Part shown: positions 7,606-16,966 of the stretch, one piece after another
Layout: the number at the start of each line of letters is the position of its first letter
Numbering within the stretch: position 1 is the stretch's first letter
DNA from: JAIOSM01 sp964593725
GTDB taxonomy: Bacteria; Desulfobacterota; Desulfobacteria; Desulfobacterales; Desulfobacteraceae
DNA: 52,854 nucleotides
Assembly: GCA_964593725.1 (NCBI GenBank)
Contig: CAZQJS010000016.1
Coordinates: forward strand, 1 to 52,854
Reading direction: 5' to 3'
Notes under the pieces: model-generated
The model's input: the letters and a program-made list of their open reading frames with translations, nothing else
What the model was told of the DNA's origin: nothing
Database searches by the model: none
Made by a program: the position numbers and the translations under genes

Positions 7606-9158
7606 AAAGTGACGGTTTAAACGGTTATGTAATTGATTTAAAGATCCCGGAGCCAAGCCTCCTTGATAACACCGCCCATGCGGAAAGGGTGAAAAAAGCC
7701 CTTAAAGGGCAGACCGGGATAGAAAATATTAAGATCAGCCTTAATATTATTAAAAAAATATCCTCTGTGTTAAAGGAATCCTGCAACAGGATCAAGGTTG
7801 TGATTTTTAGAGAGGCCCGGGGGTGGGTTATGGCTGACCTTGTCCGGGGAGACAAAGGGGCTGTATTCCTGGGCGTTGCAGCTGATATAGGTACTACAAG
7901 GGTTGTAATCAGGCTTGTGGATCTTGAGTCCCGGGAGATCTTAATTGAAAAAGGATTTGATAACCCCCAGACAGCAATCGGGCCGGATGTACTCTCAAGG
8001 ATCCATCATGCAAAGGATCAGCATGGTCTTGATGAACTTTGCTCGCTTTTGATTGAGGGATTTAACAATAATATTTCAGACCTTTGCAACAGGATAGATT
8101 GTAAATCCGACGACATTTATCTTTTTGCAGGAGCCGGGAATACCAGTATGACCCATCTTTTTCTGGGCATTGATCCTTCGGGGATTATCCGGGAGCCCTA
8201 TATACCATCTGTTAATAAGCCGGATAGTGTGAAAGCAGCCAGCCTGGGCCTTAAGTTAAATCCATCTGCCCTTTGTTTTCTGTTTCCCAATATTGGGAGC
8301 TATTTTGGAGGTGATTTGATTGCCGGCATACTTTACAGTAACCTTAACAAGCTTGAAAAACCCTGTATCATGGTTGATGTGGGGACCAATGCCGAGGTGG
8401 TTGTGGGATGCCGTGACTGGCTTGTTGCCTGTGCCGGAGCAGCAGGACCTGCCCTGGAGGGTGGTGTTAGTGATATTGGCATGACAGCAGGCCCGGGGGT
8501 CATTGATAAAGTAAGTATTAACAAAGATACAGACGAACTTGAGTTTACAACCATTGATGGCAGGCCTGCCATTGGTATTTGCGGGTCAGGCATGATAGAT
8601 CTTGCAGCAGCTCTTTTCCTTTCCGGACGGATCGATATAAGGGGAAAGTTCATAAAAGAGAAGTGCGGACAAAAATTGTACAGGAGGGCCGGGACAGATT
8701 TTTTTCTCCTTGTTCCCAGAGAGAGTTCAGGCACAGGAGAAGATATTGGTATCTCCCAGATAGACTTAAACTCCCTGACAAGCTCAAAGGCTGCCATGTA
8801 CACTATTCTTGAGGTTATTGTATGCAATACAGCAGGTCTTAACTTTAAAGACCTTGCAAAGTTTTATGTGGCAGGCACTTTTGGATCATTTATAGACCCT
8901 GAATCGGCAATATCAATTGGCATGCTTCCGGATATAAAAAGGGATAAGTTTGAAGTCCTTGGCAACTCATCCCTGGGCGGAGCAACAAAACTTCTGACAG
9001 ATCCTGGTGCTTTTGATAGAGTATATGCCATTGGAAACAGCATAACTTATATTGAACTTAATGTTAATGCTGAATTCATGAACATGTTTTCCGGGGCAAA
9101 ATTCTATCCCCACACTGATAAGTCAAGATTTCCTTCCATAAGGTTTCCGGAACAATGA
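7602..9158 (+). CDS. Second ASKHA (DUF4445) protein lacking the ferredoxin domain
   Basis: This is a paralogue of the preceding protein, retaining the ASKHA ATPase: AADIGTTRVVIRLVD near residue 93, GGDLIAGILYSN, VDVGTNAEVVVG and FGSFIDPESAISIGM. It is 518 aa instead of ~640 because the N-terminal [2Fe-2S] domain is absent; the first ~90 residues contain no cysteine cluster and resemble only the linker region. Its ATG overlaps the upstream TGA (ATGA), so the two are translationally coupled and probably work together, perhaps as a heteromer in which only one partner carries the electron centre. That pairing is inference. Family assignment is firm; the client enzyme is unknown. Confidence 0.8.
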   Translation: MKSDGLNGYVIDLKIPEPSLLDNTAHAERVKKALKGQTGIENIKISLNIIKKISSVLKESCNRIKVVIFREARGWVMADLVRGDKGAVFLGVAADIGTTRVVIRLVDLESREILIEKGFDNPQTAIGPDVLSRIHHAKDQHGLDELCSLLIEGFNNNISDLCNRIDCKSDDIYLFAGAGNTSMTHLFLGIDPSGIIREPYIPSVNKPDSVKAASLGLKLNPSALCFLFPNIGSYFGGDLIAGILYSNLNKLEKPCIMVDVGTNAEVVVGCRDWLVACAGAAGPALEGGVSDIGMTAGPGVIDKVSINKDTDELEFTTIDGRPAIGICGSGMIDLAAALFLSGRIDIRGKFIKEKCGQKLYRRAGTDFFLLVPRESSGTGEDIGISQIDLNSLTSSKAAMYTILEVIVCNTAGLNFKDLAKFYVAGTFGSFIDPESAISIGMLPDIKRDKFEVLGNSSLGGATKLLTDPGAFDRVYAIGNSITYIELNVNAEFMNMFSGAKFYPHTDKSRFPSIRFPEQ

Positions 9159-9991
9159 AATATATCGGCGCACATGTCACAGCTGCAGGCGGGGTGGAGA
9201 ATGCTCCTGTAAATGCCCATGGCATCGGGGCCACAGCCTTTGCACTTTTTACAAAGAACCAGAGGCAGTGGAGAGCAAAACCGCTTACAGATAAAAGCAT
9301 TGAATCCTTTAAAGAGAACTGCGGAAAGTATGGCTACAGCCCGGAACAGATCCTTGTCCATGACAGCTATCTCATCAATTTAGGGCATCCGGAGGCAGGC
9401 AGCCTTAAAAAATCAAGGCTGGCATTTATTGATGAGATGCAGCGCTGCGAACAATTGGGACTGACCCTGCTCAATTTTCATCCAGGAAGCCATTTGAAAA
9501 AAAATTCAGAAACAAGGTGTATCAAAATTATTGCAGAGTCAATTAATTATGCCCTTGACAGAACAGAATCTGTAACTGCTGTAATTGAGAACACGGCAGG
9601 CCAGGGAACCAACATGGGATACTCATTTGAGCACATTGCAGAGATAATTGACAATATCGGAGATAAATCAAGGGTGGGAGTCTGTATTGACACATGCCAT
9701 GCCTTTTCCGCCGGATATGATTTAAGGGATGAAAAGACTTTTAAACTGGTGTGGCAGGAGTTTGACAGAATCATTGGTTTTAAATTTCTGAAAGGGCTTC
9801 ATCTTAATGATTCCAAAAAAGACTTTGCATCCAGAAAGGACCGCCATGAAAGTATTGGCAGGGGAACCCTTGGATTGAATGCCTTTAAGATGATCATGCA
9901 GGATTCTGAATTTGATAATATTCCAATGATTCTTGAAACACCTGATAATACAATATGGGCAGAGGAGATTTCACTTCTAAAGGGCTTTTGA
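9155..9991 (+). CDS. nfo: Endonuclease IV (AP endonuclease)
   Basis: This zinc-dependent AP endonuclease cleaves 5' to abasic sites in base-excision repair. The TIM-barrel motifs are all present: MKYIGAHVTAAGG at the start, VHDSYLINLGHPE, LLNFHPGSHL, VIENTAGQGTNMG, VGVCIDTCHAFSAGYDL, and the C-terminal HLNDSKKDF followed by DRHESIGRGTLG. These carry the His, Glu and Asp ligands of the trinuclear zinc site. Length 278 aa is typical. The start overlaps the stop of the ASKHA gene by 4 bp, so it is co-transcribed with apparently unrelated genes, a common arrangement for this repair enzyme. Confidence 0.95.
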   Translation: MKYIGAHVTAAGGVENAPVNAHGIGATAFALFTKNQRQWRAKPLTDKSIESFKENCGKYGYSPEQILVHDSYLINLGHPEAGSLKKSRLAFIDEMQRCEQLGLTLLNFHPGSHLKKNSETRCIKIIAESINYALDRTESVTAVIENTAGQGTNMGYSFEHIAEIIDNIGDKSRVGVCIDTCHAFSAGYDLRDEKTFKLVWQEFDRIIGFKFLKGLHLNDSKKDFASRKDRHESIGRGTLGLNAFKMIMQDSEFDNIPMILETPDNTIWAEEISLLKGF

Positions 9992-10017
9992 GAAAGATAA
10001 GGAGAGAGTAAGTCAGA

Positions 10018-11532
10018 ATGAACATAGCAGATATCCTGGAAACTGCTGCACATAATTTTCCGGACAATTTGGCAATAATTGATGAAAAAACAGAGTTAAC
10101 CTTTGGACAATTAAATTGTAAGTCAAATAAAATTGCATCGCAGCTTGTAAAAAACGGTGTCTCACCCGGAGACCATGTGGCTTTGATAGCACCCAACTCC
10201 TCTGACTGGGTAATTTTTTATTTTGGCGTGCTCAAAGCTGGTGCTGTTGCAGTAACACTCGCATTTACCATGACAGCAGATGAGTTGCAGCCTCTGCTGG
10301 AAGAGTCAGGGCCAAAGGTTGTTTTTACTGTTGATGGGAAAAAAGATAATATAACCAGGGGCTCATATATGCAGACCGTTATCTGTGACCATGGTGATCT
10401 GTCATTTTCAGATATGCTGGAAAACGGGTCTGATCAATTTAAGAATATTGACCGGAATCCCGATGACACAGCTGCTGTCCTGTACACCAGCGGAACAACA
10501 GCCCTGCCCAAGGGTGTCATGCTGACCCATGAAAATATAATGACATCGGTGCACAATGTTGTATACCATGAGCGATCCTGTGAAAATGATTCAGCAGTAT
10601 GTTTTCTTCCGTTAAACCATGTCTTTGCCCAGATACACATTTTAAATGCCACCATTTCCAGTGCAGGCATGCTTGTTATCCACCCTTCCTTTGATATGAA
10701 TAAGTTTTTACTGTCTATTCAGGAGTTTAAAATAACCAAGCTTTACGCTGTCCCGACAATCTATATACGTATGCTCTCTCTTTCAGATATTAAAGAAAAA
10801 CTGGGCTCTGTGAGATATTGTTTCTCAGCTGCTGCCAGCATGGCACAGGAGGTGGTGCGTGGATGGAAATTAACCACTGGCCTGGACATTTTTGAGGCAT
10901 ATGGCATGACTGAAAGTGCTTCCATGGTGACATTTAACCACTATAAAAAACATGTCACAGGGTCAGTGGGTACTCCTGCCCACGGCATAGCAGTACAGAT
11001 CCGTGATACAAAAGGAAATATACTGGGTAATAATACAAAGGGTGAAGTATGTATATCAGGCCCGAATATTATGAAAGGATACCTTAAAAGACCTTGTGAG
11101 ACAAAAGATGCTTTCTGGGGTAAATGGTTCCGGTCCGGTGATGTGGGAATAATTGATGACAATTCATATCTTTATATTGTTGACCGGATTAAGGAGCTGA
11201 TCATCACTGGTGGAGAAAATGTATCACCCCGGGAGATAGAAGAGGTTTTATACACAAGGAAAGAGGTGGAAGAATGCGCTGTTATCGGGCTTCCCGATAG
11301 AGAATACGGTGAAAGAATCACAGCCTTTATTATTCCAAAAAATTCTCATGCAATTGACCCCCATGAACTTAAAAGGTATCTTAAAACCAGATTATCACCA
11401 TTTAAAATCCCCAAGGAGTTTATAATGGTATCTGAACTCCCCAAAAACAGCACAGGCAAGCTGCTGAAAAGGGAACTCAGGGAACAGTTCAGTAAATCCC
11501 GGCTGGAAAAAATAAAAAATATATGGGGTTGA
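10018..11532 (+). CDS. Acyl-CoA synthetase (AMP-forming, FadD/class I ANL)
   Basis: This ANL enzyme is predicted to ligate a fatty or other carboxylic acid to CoA. The AMP-binding P-loop YTSGTTALPKGVM lies near residues 156-168, the adenine-binding FEAYGMTES near 295, the hinge YLYIVDRIKELI near 384 and GGENVSPREIE after it, with the C-terminal catalytic lysine in NSTGKLLKREL. Length is 504 aa. It begins 27 bp after nfo with a GGAGAG ribosome site and is followed after only 4 bp by an acyltransferase. That neighbour suggests acyl activation for lipid synthesis or recycling. Chain length preference cannot be read from sequence. Confidence 0.88.
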   Translation: MNIADILETAAHNFPDNLAIIDEKTELTFGQLNCKSNKIASQLVKNGVSPGDHVALIAPNSSDWVIFYFGVLKAGAVAVTLAFTMTADELQPLLEESGPKVVFTVDGKKDNITRGSYMQTVICDHGDLSFSDMLENGSDQFKNIDRNPDDTAAVLYTSGTTALPKGVMLTHENIMTSVHNVVYHERSCENDSAVCFLPLNHVFAQIHILNATISSAGMLVIHPSFDMNKFLLSIQEFKITKLYAVPTIYIRMLSLSDIKEKLGSVRYCFSAAASMAQEVVRGWKLTTGLDIFEAYGMTESASMVTFNHYKKHVTGSVGTPAHGIAVQIRDTKGNILGNNTKGEVCISGPNIMKGYLKRPCETKDAFWGKWFRSGDVGIIDDNSYLYIVDRIKELIITGGENVSPREIEEVLYTRKEVEECAVIGLPDREYGERITAFIIPKNSHAIDPHELKRYLKTRLSPFKIPKEFIMVSELPKNSTGKLLKRELREQFSKSRLEKIKNIWG

Positions 11533-11536
11533 ACCA

Positions 11537-12322
11537 ATGTACAATGTCAATACTAAAACCGCTGCAAAACTTCTCAGTTTTCTGAACCCCAGGCGGGCCT
11601 ACCACCGGGCTGGAATACAGTTTGCAGACAGACTGCCTGCAACAGGAGGCGCAGTAATTGTCAGTAATCATGGCCGTTTAGATTTTGACTTTTTCATTCT
11701 CATTAGTCTGATACTCCGCCATCGCAAACGTCTTGTACGCCTCATGGCAGATCATCTTTGGTTCAGGCTGAGGAGTACACGCCGTATAATGCATCTTGCC
11801 GGGGCAGTTGACGGAAACCGTGGAAATGCAATGGCATTGCTTGGAAAGGGAGAATTGATATTGACCTATCCAGGCGGTGTGCGGGAAATTATGGATAGCC
11901 GGTTCGGCCATGAGCACATCAATTGGCAGGGGCGTACAGGATTTGCTAATGTAGCGATCTCTGCAGGTGTTCCTGTGATACCAGTGGTCAGTATCGGAGT
12001 TAATAACGGATTCATCTTTCTTACCAGGGGACGGTTACTTGGCAGGTTTCTCTTCCAGGGACTTCTCAGGCTGGGGGATGCCTACAGGGATTATAGAGAC
12101 CCTCTGGTGCTTGGAATTTTGCCTTTACCCCTGCCATTGTCAATGGCAGTTCATTTTCCACTGCCCTGCAAGGTGCAATACATCGTTGGTGAGCCCATTT
12201 ATGCTTCCGGAGATCTAAAGTATACTGAAGGTAAGGAGGCAGAAGAAGAACTTGCAAGGCGGGTTGCCCGATCAATGCATAAACTGATCAGACAGTACAG
12301 CAGGGCAGGGGAACTCACCTGA
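11537..12322 (+). CDS. Lysophospholipid acyltransferase-like protein (MGAT-like PlsC superfamily)
   Basis: This is a glycerolipid acyltransferase-fold protein of 261 aa. The active-site block reads SNHGRLDFDFF, where PlsC proteins usually have NHxxxxD: here Asp stands at +4 and +6 from the His rather than +5. A second motif, TYPGGVREIM, matches the FPGG/YPGG-REx motif of the MGAT-like branch (LPLAT_MGAT-like), which handles monoacylglycerol- or wax-type substrates. No clear signal peptide; moderately hydrophobic patches suggest peripheral membrane binding. The 4-bp gap to the acyl-CoA synthetase implies coupled function, with the ligase supplying the acyl donor. Exact acceptor is unknown. Confidence 0.72.
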   Translation: MYNVNTKTAAKLLSFLNPRRAYHRAGIQFADRLPATGGAVIVSNHGRLDFDFFILISLILRHRKRLVRLMADHLWFRLRSTRRIMHLAGAVDGNRGNAMALLGKGELILTYPGGVREIMDSRFGHEHINWQGRTGFANVAISAGVPVIPVVSIGVNNGFIFLTRGRLLGRFLFQGLLRLGDAYRDYRDPLVLGILPLPLPLSMAVHFPLPCKVQYIVGEPIYASGDLKYTEGKEAEEELARRVARSMHKLIRQYSRAGELT

Positions 12323-12368
12323 TCTGTACGGATGCACTGCCGAATATATCAATAAAAGGAGGTGTGAA

Positions 12369-13559
12369 ATGTATAAAACAGCAGCAGTCAGATTTTTTTT
12401 GTGCACAATGGTAAGCCTGGTTCTGGTATCCTGTTCCTCTCTTAAATCTGAACATTATGTGGGAGAACAGGTACCCATACAGGAAGACCTTGCACAGGAG
12501 AGTATATGGCAGTTTGAAGACCAGATATTCTATGTGCGGGGACAGGGAATGGAAAACCCAGGCACCATGACAGCCTGGACACTCAACTGGAATGAGTCTG
12601 AAAACAGGTATGAGGTGATTGAGTCCAGGGTTGTTGTCACACAATTAAAGTTAAAGGATTCCAGGGCATTGCTTTTTTTAAATCTCAAGGAAGAAAAGGA
12701 TGATCTGTATAAAATTTTCAGGCTGATTCCATCGACCAATGAGCAGGATGCAATCATTTTTACGGTTGATGCAGGTAAGATAAAAGAACAAATCAAAAAT
12801 GGCAAAGTTAAAGCATTTAAAAAAGATGGGGATTTTATTTTACAACTTACAAAAAAAGAGCTTGACAGGTATATTAAGGAGAATGCAGATGAAATCTTTG
12901 ACTTTTCCACGGCAGGCATTATCAGATCAATTAAAGGATTTGGCAGCCAGGTAAAGAAAATGGAGCAGGAGAGACCTGTACTGCCATCTTCTGATGTGGA
13001 CCGCAAGGTATATAAAAATACTATTGACCCGATAAAGAAGAGTGTCGTGGTTGATAAGAATCTTAAATCCCGGTTTTTTAAATCCCATAAATCATCCCTT
13101 AAGTGGTATATTATTAAAACTGGTGACAACACCTTTGAAAATACTTTGGGCGGGAAAGTCACAGATGAGGATAAAATACCACTTGAGCATACTTCAAACT
13201 GCGTTTCAACACACCAGGGCAGCCATGGTATGAACTTTTGTGATGCAGCCCTGGAATCAGGTGTTTTAAGATTAAAAATCCATGGAGGCATGCCAGCATA
13301 TTCAAGCTCAATGCTCATTGAAGTGCGAGATAATTCAGATTTTTTCTGTTTTTTCAATGGAGTATATCCTGCTTCTGGTGCTGATATAAAATGGAGAATT
13401 ATTTCAAAGGAGTTAAAATTTAAAAACCTTGATTTTAAAAAGGGCAGGCGGTTATTTGCCTGGGTTTCAGTAAGATTTGAAGAGAAAACCACATACAGGG
13501 GAGAAACAATTGTGAATGTCCATACCATTGAGGGTTTTATAAAACCTTTGATACATTAA
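12369..13559 (+). CDS. Predicted lipoprotein of unknown function, 396 aa
   Basis: I do not recognise the family. The N-terminus has a short basic start, a hydrophobic run and the lipobox VLVSC with C22 as the lipidated cysteine, so it is probably a membrane-anchored lipoprotein. A second region (residues ~255-390) looks like an all-beta domain and contains a Cys pair near residues 277 and 291. An AAAAGGAGG-type ribosome site precedes ATG. It follows the acyltransferase by 46 bp and is the last gene of the plus-strand run. The amino acid content is lysine-rich. A long antisense reading frame across it is a shadow. Confidence 0.75.
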   Translation: MYKTAAVRFFLCTMVSLVLVSCSSLKSEHYVGEQVPIQEDLAQESIWQFEDQIFYVRGQGMENPGTMTAWTLNWNESENRYEVIESRVVVTQLKLKDSRALLFLNLKEEKDDLYKIFRLIPSTNEQDAIIFTVDAGKIKEQIKNGKVKAFKKDGDFILQLTKKELDRYIKENADEIFDFSTAGIIRSIKGFGSQVKKMEQERPVLPSSDVDRKVYKNTIDPIKKSVVVDKNLKSRFFKSHKSSLKWYIIKTGDNTFENTLGGKVTDEDKIPLEHTSNCVSTHQGSHGMNFCDAALESGVLRLKIHGGMPAYSSSMLIEVRDNSDFFCFFNGVYPASGADIKWRIISKELKFKNLDFKKGRRLFAWVSVRFEEKTTYRGETIVNVHTIEGFIKPLIH

Positions 13560-13602
13560 GGCTGTCAACAGGTGCTCTGGTTGGTTTTATGCCCCGCTGC
13601 TC

Positions 13603-14463
13603 CTATTTTTTCATTGCCAGAAAAGAGGTGAAAATTATAATTGTCCCCCCAGTCACGGTGTGAAAATCCGGGATTTCACCCAGGAATATTATGGCTAAAA
13701 CTATTGCCCATACAGGCTCAAGCCCGGTTATTATACTTGCAGTCTGTGCCTTGATACAGATGAGTGATTTAATGAAAAGAGAGTGGGCAAGGGCTGTACA
13801 GAAGATTCCAAGCACGGCAAGCAGGGGAAGGTCAGTGTATAGTGGAAGGGGAGAATTAACAAACAGTGCTGGTATGAGCAGGAAAAGAGCAGCATAAAAG
13901 TTCTGATGGAGTGCGATCAGAAAGGGATCGATATTTTCAGCAGATTTTCTGTTGATTATTGTCAATAGTGCAAATGTAAAGCCTGCTGCTGTTCCGATGC
14001 AGCTTCCCCTTGTAAAATTGTTTGAAAGATCAAAGGAGGGAATAATAAGATATGTCCCGAAAACAATGAAAAATGCAAGAATAATATTCTTTAAACATAG
14101 CTTCTCTTTTAGAAAAAGAGGTTCAAGAAATGTTACAAACAGAGGGAATGTTGAAAAGGTGAGCAGCCCTATTGCAACGGTGGAAATCTGAATGGAATAG
14201 AAAAAAAGAACCCAGTGAAATCCAAGGAGCGCCCCCTGGAGTATAAAGAAAAAAGTGTCCCGTATTGATGCAGGTTTGATGCTTGTTTTTTTAAAAAAAC
14301 AGATGAAAATCCACAATGAAAAAGATGCAGAAACTGTTCTGCCAAGTACAATAAAGATGGGGCTGAAGGAGAAAAACTTTCCAAAAAGACCGGAAAACCC
14401 GAATAGGAATACTGCAATGTGCGTTGTAAGGATAGGGCTTTTAACTATTTTTTTTACGTTCAT
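13603..14463 (-). CDS. EamA/DMT-superfamily transporter
   Basis: This is a ten-helix drug/metabolite exporter of 286 aa made of two EamA repeats. Hydrophobic segments follow one another throughout, and the first repeat opens TTHIAVFLFGFSGLFGK, a typical EamA start. Each repeat ends with a short polar linker. Substrate is not predictable; relatives export amino acids, nucleobases or other small metabolites. It begins 6 bp after the ettA stop and is the last gene of the purF-led minus-strand run. It converges on the plus-strand lipoprotein gene across a 43-bp gap with no clear hairpin. Confidence 0.88.
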   Translation of the reverse strand: MNVKKIVKSPILTTHIAVFLFGFSGLFGKFFSFSPIFIVLGRTVSASFSLWIFICFFKKTSIKPASIRDTFFFILQGALLGFHWVLFFYSIQISTVAIGLLTFSTFPLFVTFLEPLFLKEKLCLKNIILAFFIVFGTYLIIPSFDLSNNFTRGSCIGTAAGFTFALLTIINRKSAENIDPFLIALHQNFYAALFLLIPALFVNSPLPLYTDLPLLAVLGIFCTALAHSLFIKSLICIKAQTASIITGLEPVWAIVLAIIFLGEIPDFHTVTGGTIIIFTSFLAMKK

Positions 14464-14469
14464 TTTATC

Positions 14470-16152
14470 TTATCGTGTTAAATGCCGGTACTTTATTCTT
14501 GTGGGTTGCTCATCCTTAATACCAAGTCTTTTTCTTCTGTTTTTTTCATATTCAGAGTAGCTGCCCTGGAAAAAAAAGGTCTGGCTGTCTCCTTCAAAGG
14601 CAAGGATATGGGTTGCTATCCTGTCTAAAAACCATCTGTCATGGCTGATTACCATGGCGCAGCCGCCAAAGGATTCAAGGGCCTGCTCCAGGGCGCTCAA
14701 GGTGTTAACATCAAGATCATTGGTGGGTTCGTCAAGCAGGAGAAGGTTTGCTTCTGATTTAAGAACATTTGCCAGGTGCACCCGGTTTCTCTCACCCCCT
14801 GACAATACACCGGCTTTTTTCTGTTGATCCTGGCCTGAAAAATTGAATTTTGAGACATATGCCCTGGAATTGACTTTTCTTCCGGCAATGATAAGCGTAT
14901 CACTGCCTCCTGAGATATTCTCCCATATACTCTTTTCATTATCCAGGGAGTCCCTGTTCTGGTCAACATATCCCAGGACAACACTCCCACCTGTTTCAAG
15001 GAGGCCTGAATCAGGCTGTTCCCGGCCTGTTATCATTTTAAAGAGAGTTGATTTGCCGGCACCATTGGGACCTATAATACCCACTATTGCGCCGGGGGGA
15101 ATAATAAAGTTCATATTTTCCATGAGAAGTTTATCTTCAAATGCTTTGGATACATTTTCTGCAATGAGGACCTTGCTGCCGAGCCTGGGGCCGGGGGGAA
15201 TGAAAATTTCCATGGATTGATCCTGGGTGTCCATATCTTTTTTCAGAAGCTCTTCATATGATGTTATCCTTGCTTTGGCCTTTGTCTGCCTGCCTCTGGG
15301 CGACATCCTTATCCATTCGAGCTCTCTTTCAATTGTCTTTTTCCGTTTGTTCTCATGTTTGTGTGCATGGCGCAGACGTTCCTGTTTCTGTTCAAGCCAT
15401 GATGAGTAATTCCCTTTAAAAGGTATCCCGGCTCCCCGGTCAAGTTCCAGAATCCATCCTGCAACATTATCCAGGAAATACCTGTCATGGGTGATGGCAA
15501 TGATTGTGCCTTCATACTGATTTAAATGTCTTTCAAGCCATGCAACTGACTGGGCATCAAGATGGTTTGTGGGCTCATCCAGCAGAAGGATATCTGGTTT
15601 CTGCAATAATAACCTGCAAAGGGCAACACGTCTTTTTTCACCGCCGGAAAGTATATTAACAGGAGTATCCCCTGGCGGGCATCTTAAGGCATCCATGGCC
15701 ATTTTAAGTTTTGACTCAAGGTCCCAGGCTTCAATGTGGTCAAGCTTTTCCTGAAGCCGGCCCTGGTCTTCCAGAAGTTTTTCCATCTCTTCCCGGGACA
15801 TGGGTTGAGCAAATTTTTCACTTATTGCTTCATACCTGTTCAGGAGGTCCACTGTATCCTTAACTCCTTCTTCCACAATTTGTTTTACAGTCTTATCAGA
15901 ATCAACCAAAGGCTCCTGCTCCAGGTAGCCCACTGTAAAACCCCTGGACAGTATTGTCTCGCCGGTAAATCCGTCATCAACACCTGCAAGGATTTTCATG
16001 AGACTTGATTTGCCTGATCCGTTCAGGCCAAGCACACCAATTTTTGCTCCGTAAAAGTAGGAAAGAGAGATATCTTTTAGAACCTGTTTATCACCATGCT
16101 GCCTGCTTACATTGATCATGGTGTATATTATTTTTTTTGTATCCTGTGTCAT
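14470..16152 (-). CDS. ettA: Energy-dependent translational throttle EttA (ABC-F ATPase)
   Basis: This soluble ABC-F protein binds the ribosomal E site and gates the first peptide bond according to ATP/ADP status. Two ATPase cassettes are complete. Cassette 1 has GLNGSGKSSLMK, SGGEKRRVALC and LLLLDEPTNHLD. Cassette 2 has GPNGAGKSTLFKM, SGGERNRVHLANVL and LLLDEPTNDLD. Between them lies the basic linker with RHAHKHENKRKKTIERELEW. At 560 aa it has the EttA length (about 555). The AAGGA ribosome site supports the ATG used. Its place after purF, helicase and SDR in one strand run suggests housekeeping expression. Confidence 0.95.
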   Translation of the reverse strand: MTQDTKKIIYTMINVSRQHGDKQVLKDISLSYFYGAKIGVLGLNGSGKSSLMKILAGVDDGFTGETILSRGFTVGYLEQEPLVDSDKTVKQIVEEGVKDTVDLLNRYEAISEKFAQPMSREEMEKLLEDQGRLQEKLDHIEAWDLESKLKMAMDALRCPPGDTPVNILSGGEKRRVALCRLLLQKPDILLLDEPTNHLDAQSVAWLERHLNQYEGTIIAITHDRYFLDNVAGWILELDRGAGIPFKGNYSSWLEQKQERLRHAHKHENKRKKTIERELEWIRMSPRGRQTKAKARITSYEELLKKDMDTQDQSMEIFIPPGPRLGSKVLIAENVSKAFEDKLLMENMNFIIPPGAIVGIIGPNGAGKSTLFKMITGREQPDSGLLETGGSVVLGYVDQNRDSLDNEKSIWENISGGSDTLIIAGRKVNSRAYVSKFNFSGQDQQKKAGVLSGGERNRVHLANVLKSEANLLLLDEPTNDLDVNTLSALEQALESFGGCAMVISHDRWFLDRIATHILAFEGDSQTFFFQGSYSEYEKNRRKRLGIKDEQPTRIKYRHLTR

Positions 16153-16168
16153 GTTTTAAATCCTTATA

Positions 16169-16936
16169 TTATTGTTTGTCTCTTTCCCTGCTGATGGCAA
16201 GAGGGCCCCAGGCCTGGCATGCCGGCATGATCTCAATGGAGTTTATGTTTATCCGGGCAGGGCGTGATACTGCCCAGAAAACTGTTTCTGCAATATCTTC
16301 GGCTGTAAGGGGCAGGGTATTTTTGTAAACATTGTCAGCCTTTTCCCTGCTGCCATGGAACCTGACCAGGGAAAATTCCGTATTGGCAATGCCAGGCTCA
16401 ATATTGGTCACATTGACACTGGTTCCCAGAAGATCACTTCTTAAATTCCTTGAGAACTGTTTTACAAAGGCTTTTGAGGCGCCATAGACATTGCTTCCGG
16501 GGTATGGATATGTACCGGCAATGGAGCCTATGTTAACAATGTGCCCTCTATCTCTTTTGACCATTCCCGGAAGGACAGCCCGGGTCATGTACATAAGCCC
16601 CTTAATGTTTGTATCAACCATCTGATCCCAGTCCCTGATATCAGTCCTGTGGGCAGGCTCCAGGCCCAGGGCAAGTCCTGCATTATTCACAAGCACATCA
16701 ATGGAACAAAAGTTTTTCGGAATTTTTTTTATCTGTTCAAAGAGCTTGTCCCTTAACCTTACATCCATTGAAATGGCCAGAATACTGGTCTTTTTTTCAA
16801 GCTCTTTCTGTAATTTCCTAAGTTTTTCTTTACGTCTTCCGGTAATTATGATTTGATATCCATTGTCAGCAAAGAGTCTTGCACACGCTTTTCCAAATCC
16901 TGCGGTGGCTCCTGTTATCAAGATAGTTTTATCCAT
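16169..16936 (-). CDS. Short-chain dehydrogenase/reductase (YdfG-like)
   Basis: This is a classical SDR of about 255 aa, an NAD(P)-dependent alcohol/carbonyl oxidoreductase. The Rossmann motif TGATAGFGKACARLF is at the start, followed by NNAGLALG, the catalytic serine in VNIGSIAGTYPYPGS and YGASKAFVKQF with the Tyr-x3-Lys pair. The nearest familiar relative is YdfG, which oxidises 3-hydroxy acids and serine-like substrates. I place the start at 16936 rather than the upstream ATG at 16948 because a GAGG ribosome site stands 6 bases before it, whereas nothing precedes the first ATG. Gap to ettA is 16 bp. Confidence 0.9.
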   Translation of the reverse strand: MDKTILITGATAGFGKACARLFADNGYQIIITGRRKEKLRKLQKELEKKTSILAISMDVRLRDKLFEQIKKIPKNFCSIDVLVNNAGLALGLEPAHRTDIRDWDQMVDTNIKGLMYMTRAVLPGMVKRDRGHIVNIGSIAGTYPYPGSNVYGASKAFVKQFSRNLRSDLLGTSVNVTNIEPGIANTEFSLVRFHGSREKADNVYKNTLPLTAEDIAETVFWAVSRPARININSIEIMPACQAWGPLAISRERDKQ

Positions 16937-16966
16937 GTCACGCCTCATTGTTTGATTTAATAATTT

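Noticed and set aside
12530..13528. Long (332-codon) antisense reading frame over the unknown lipoprotein gene
   Set aside because: It is the shadow of a plus-strand gene that has a lipobox, a good ribosome site and operon context. The antisense product is Ser/Leu-rich with no recognisable domain.
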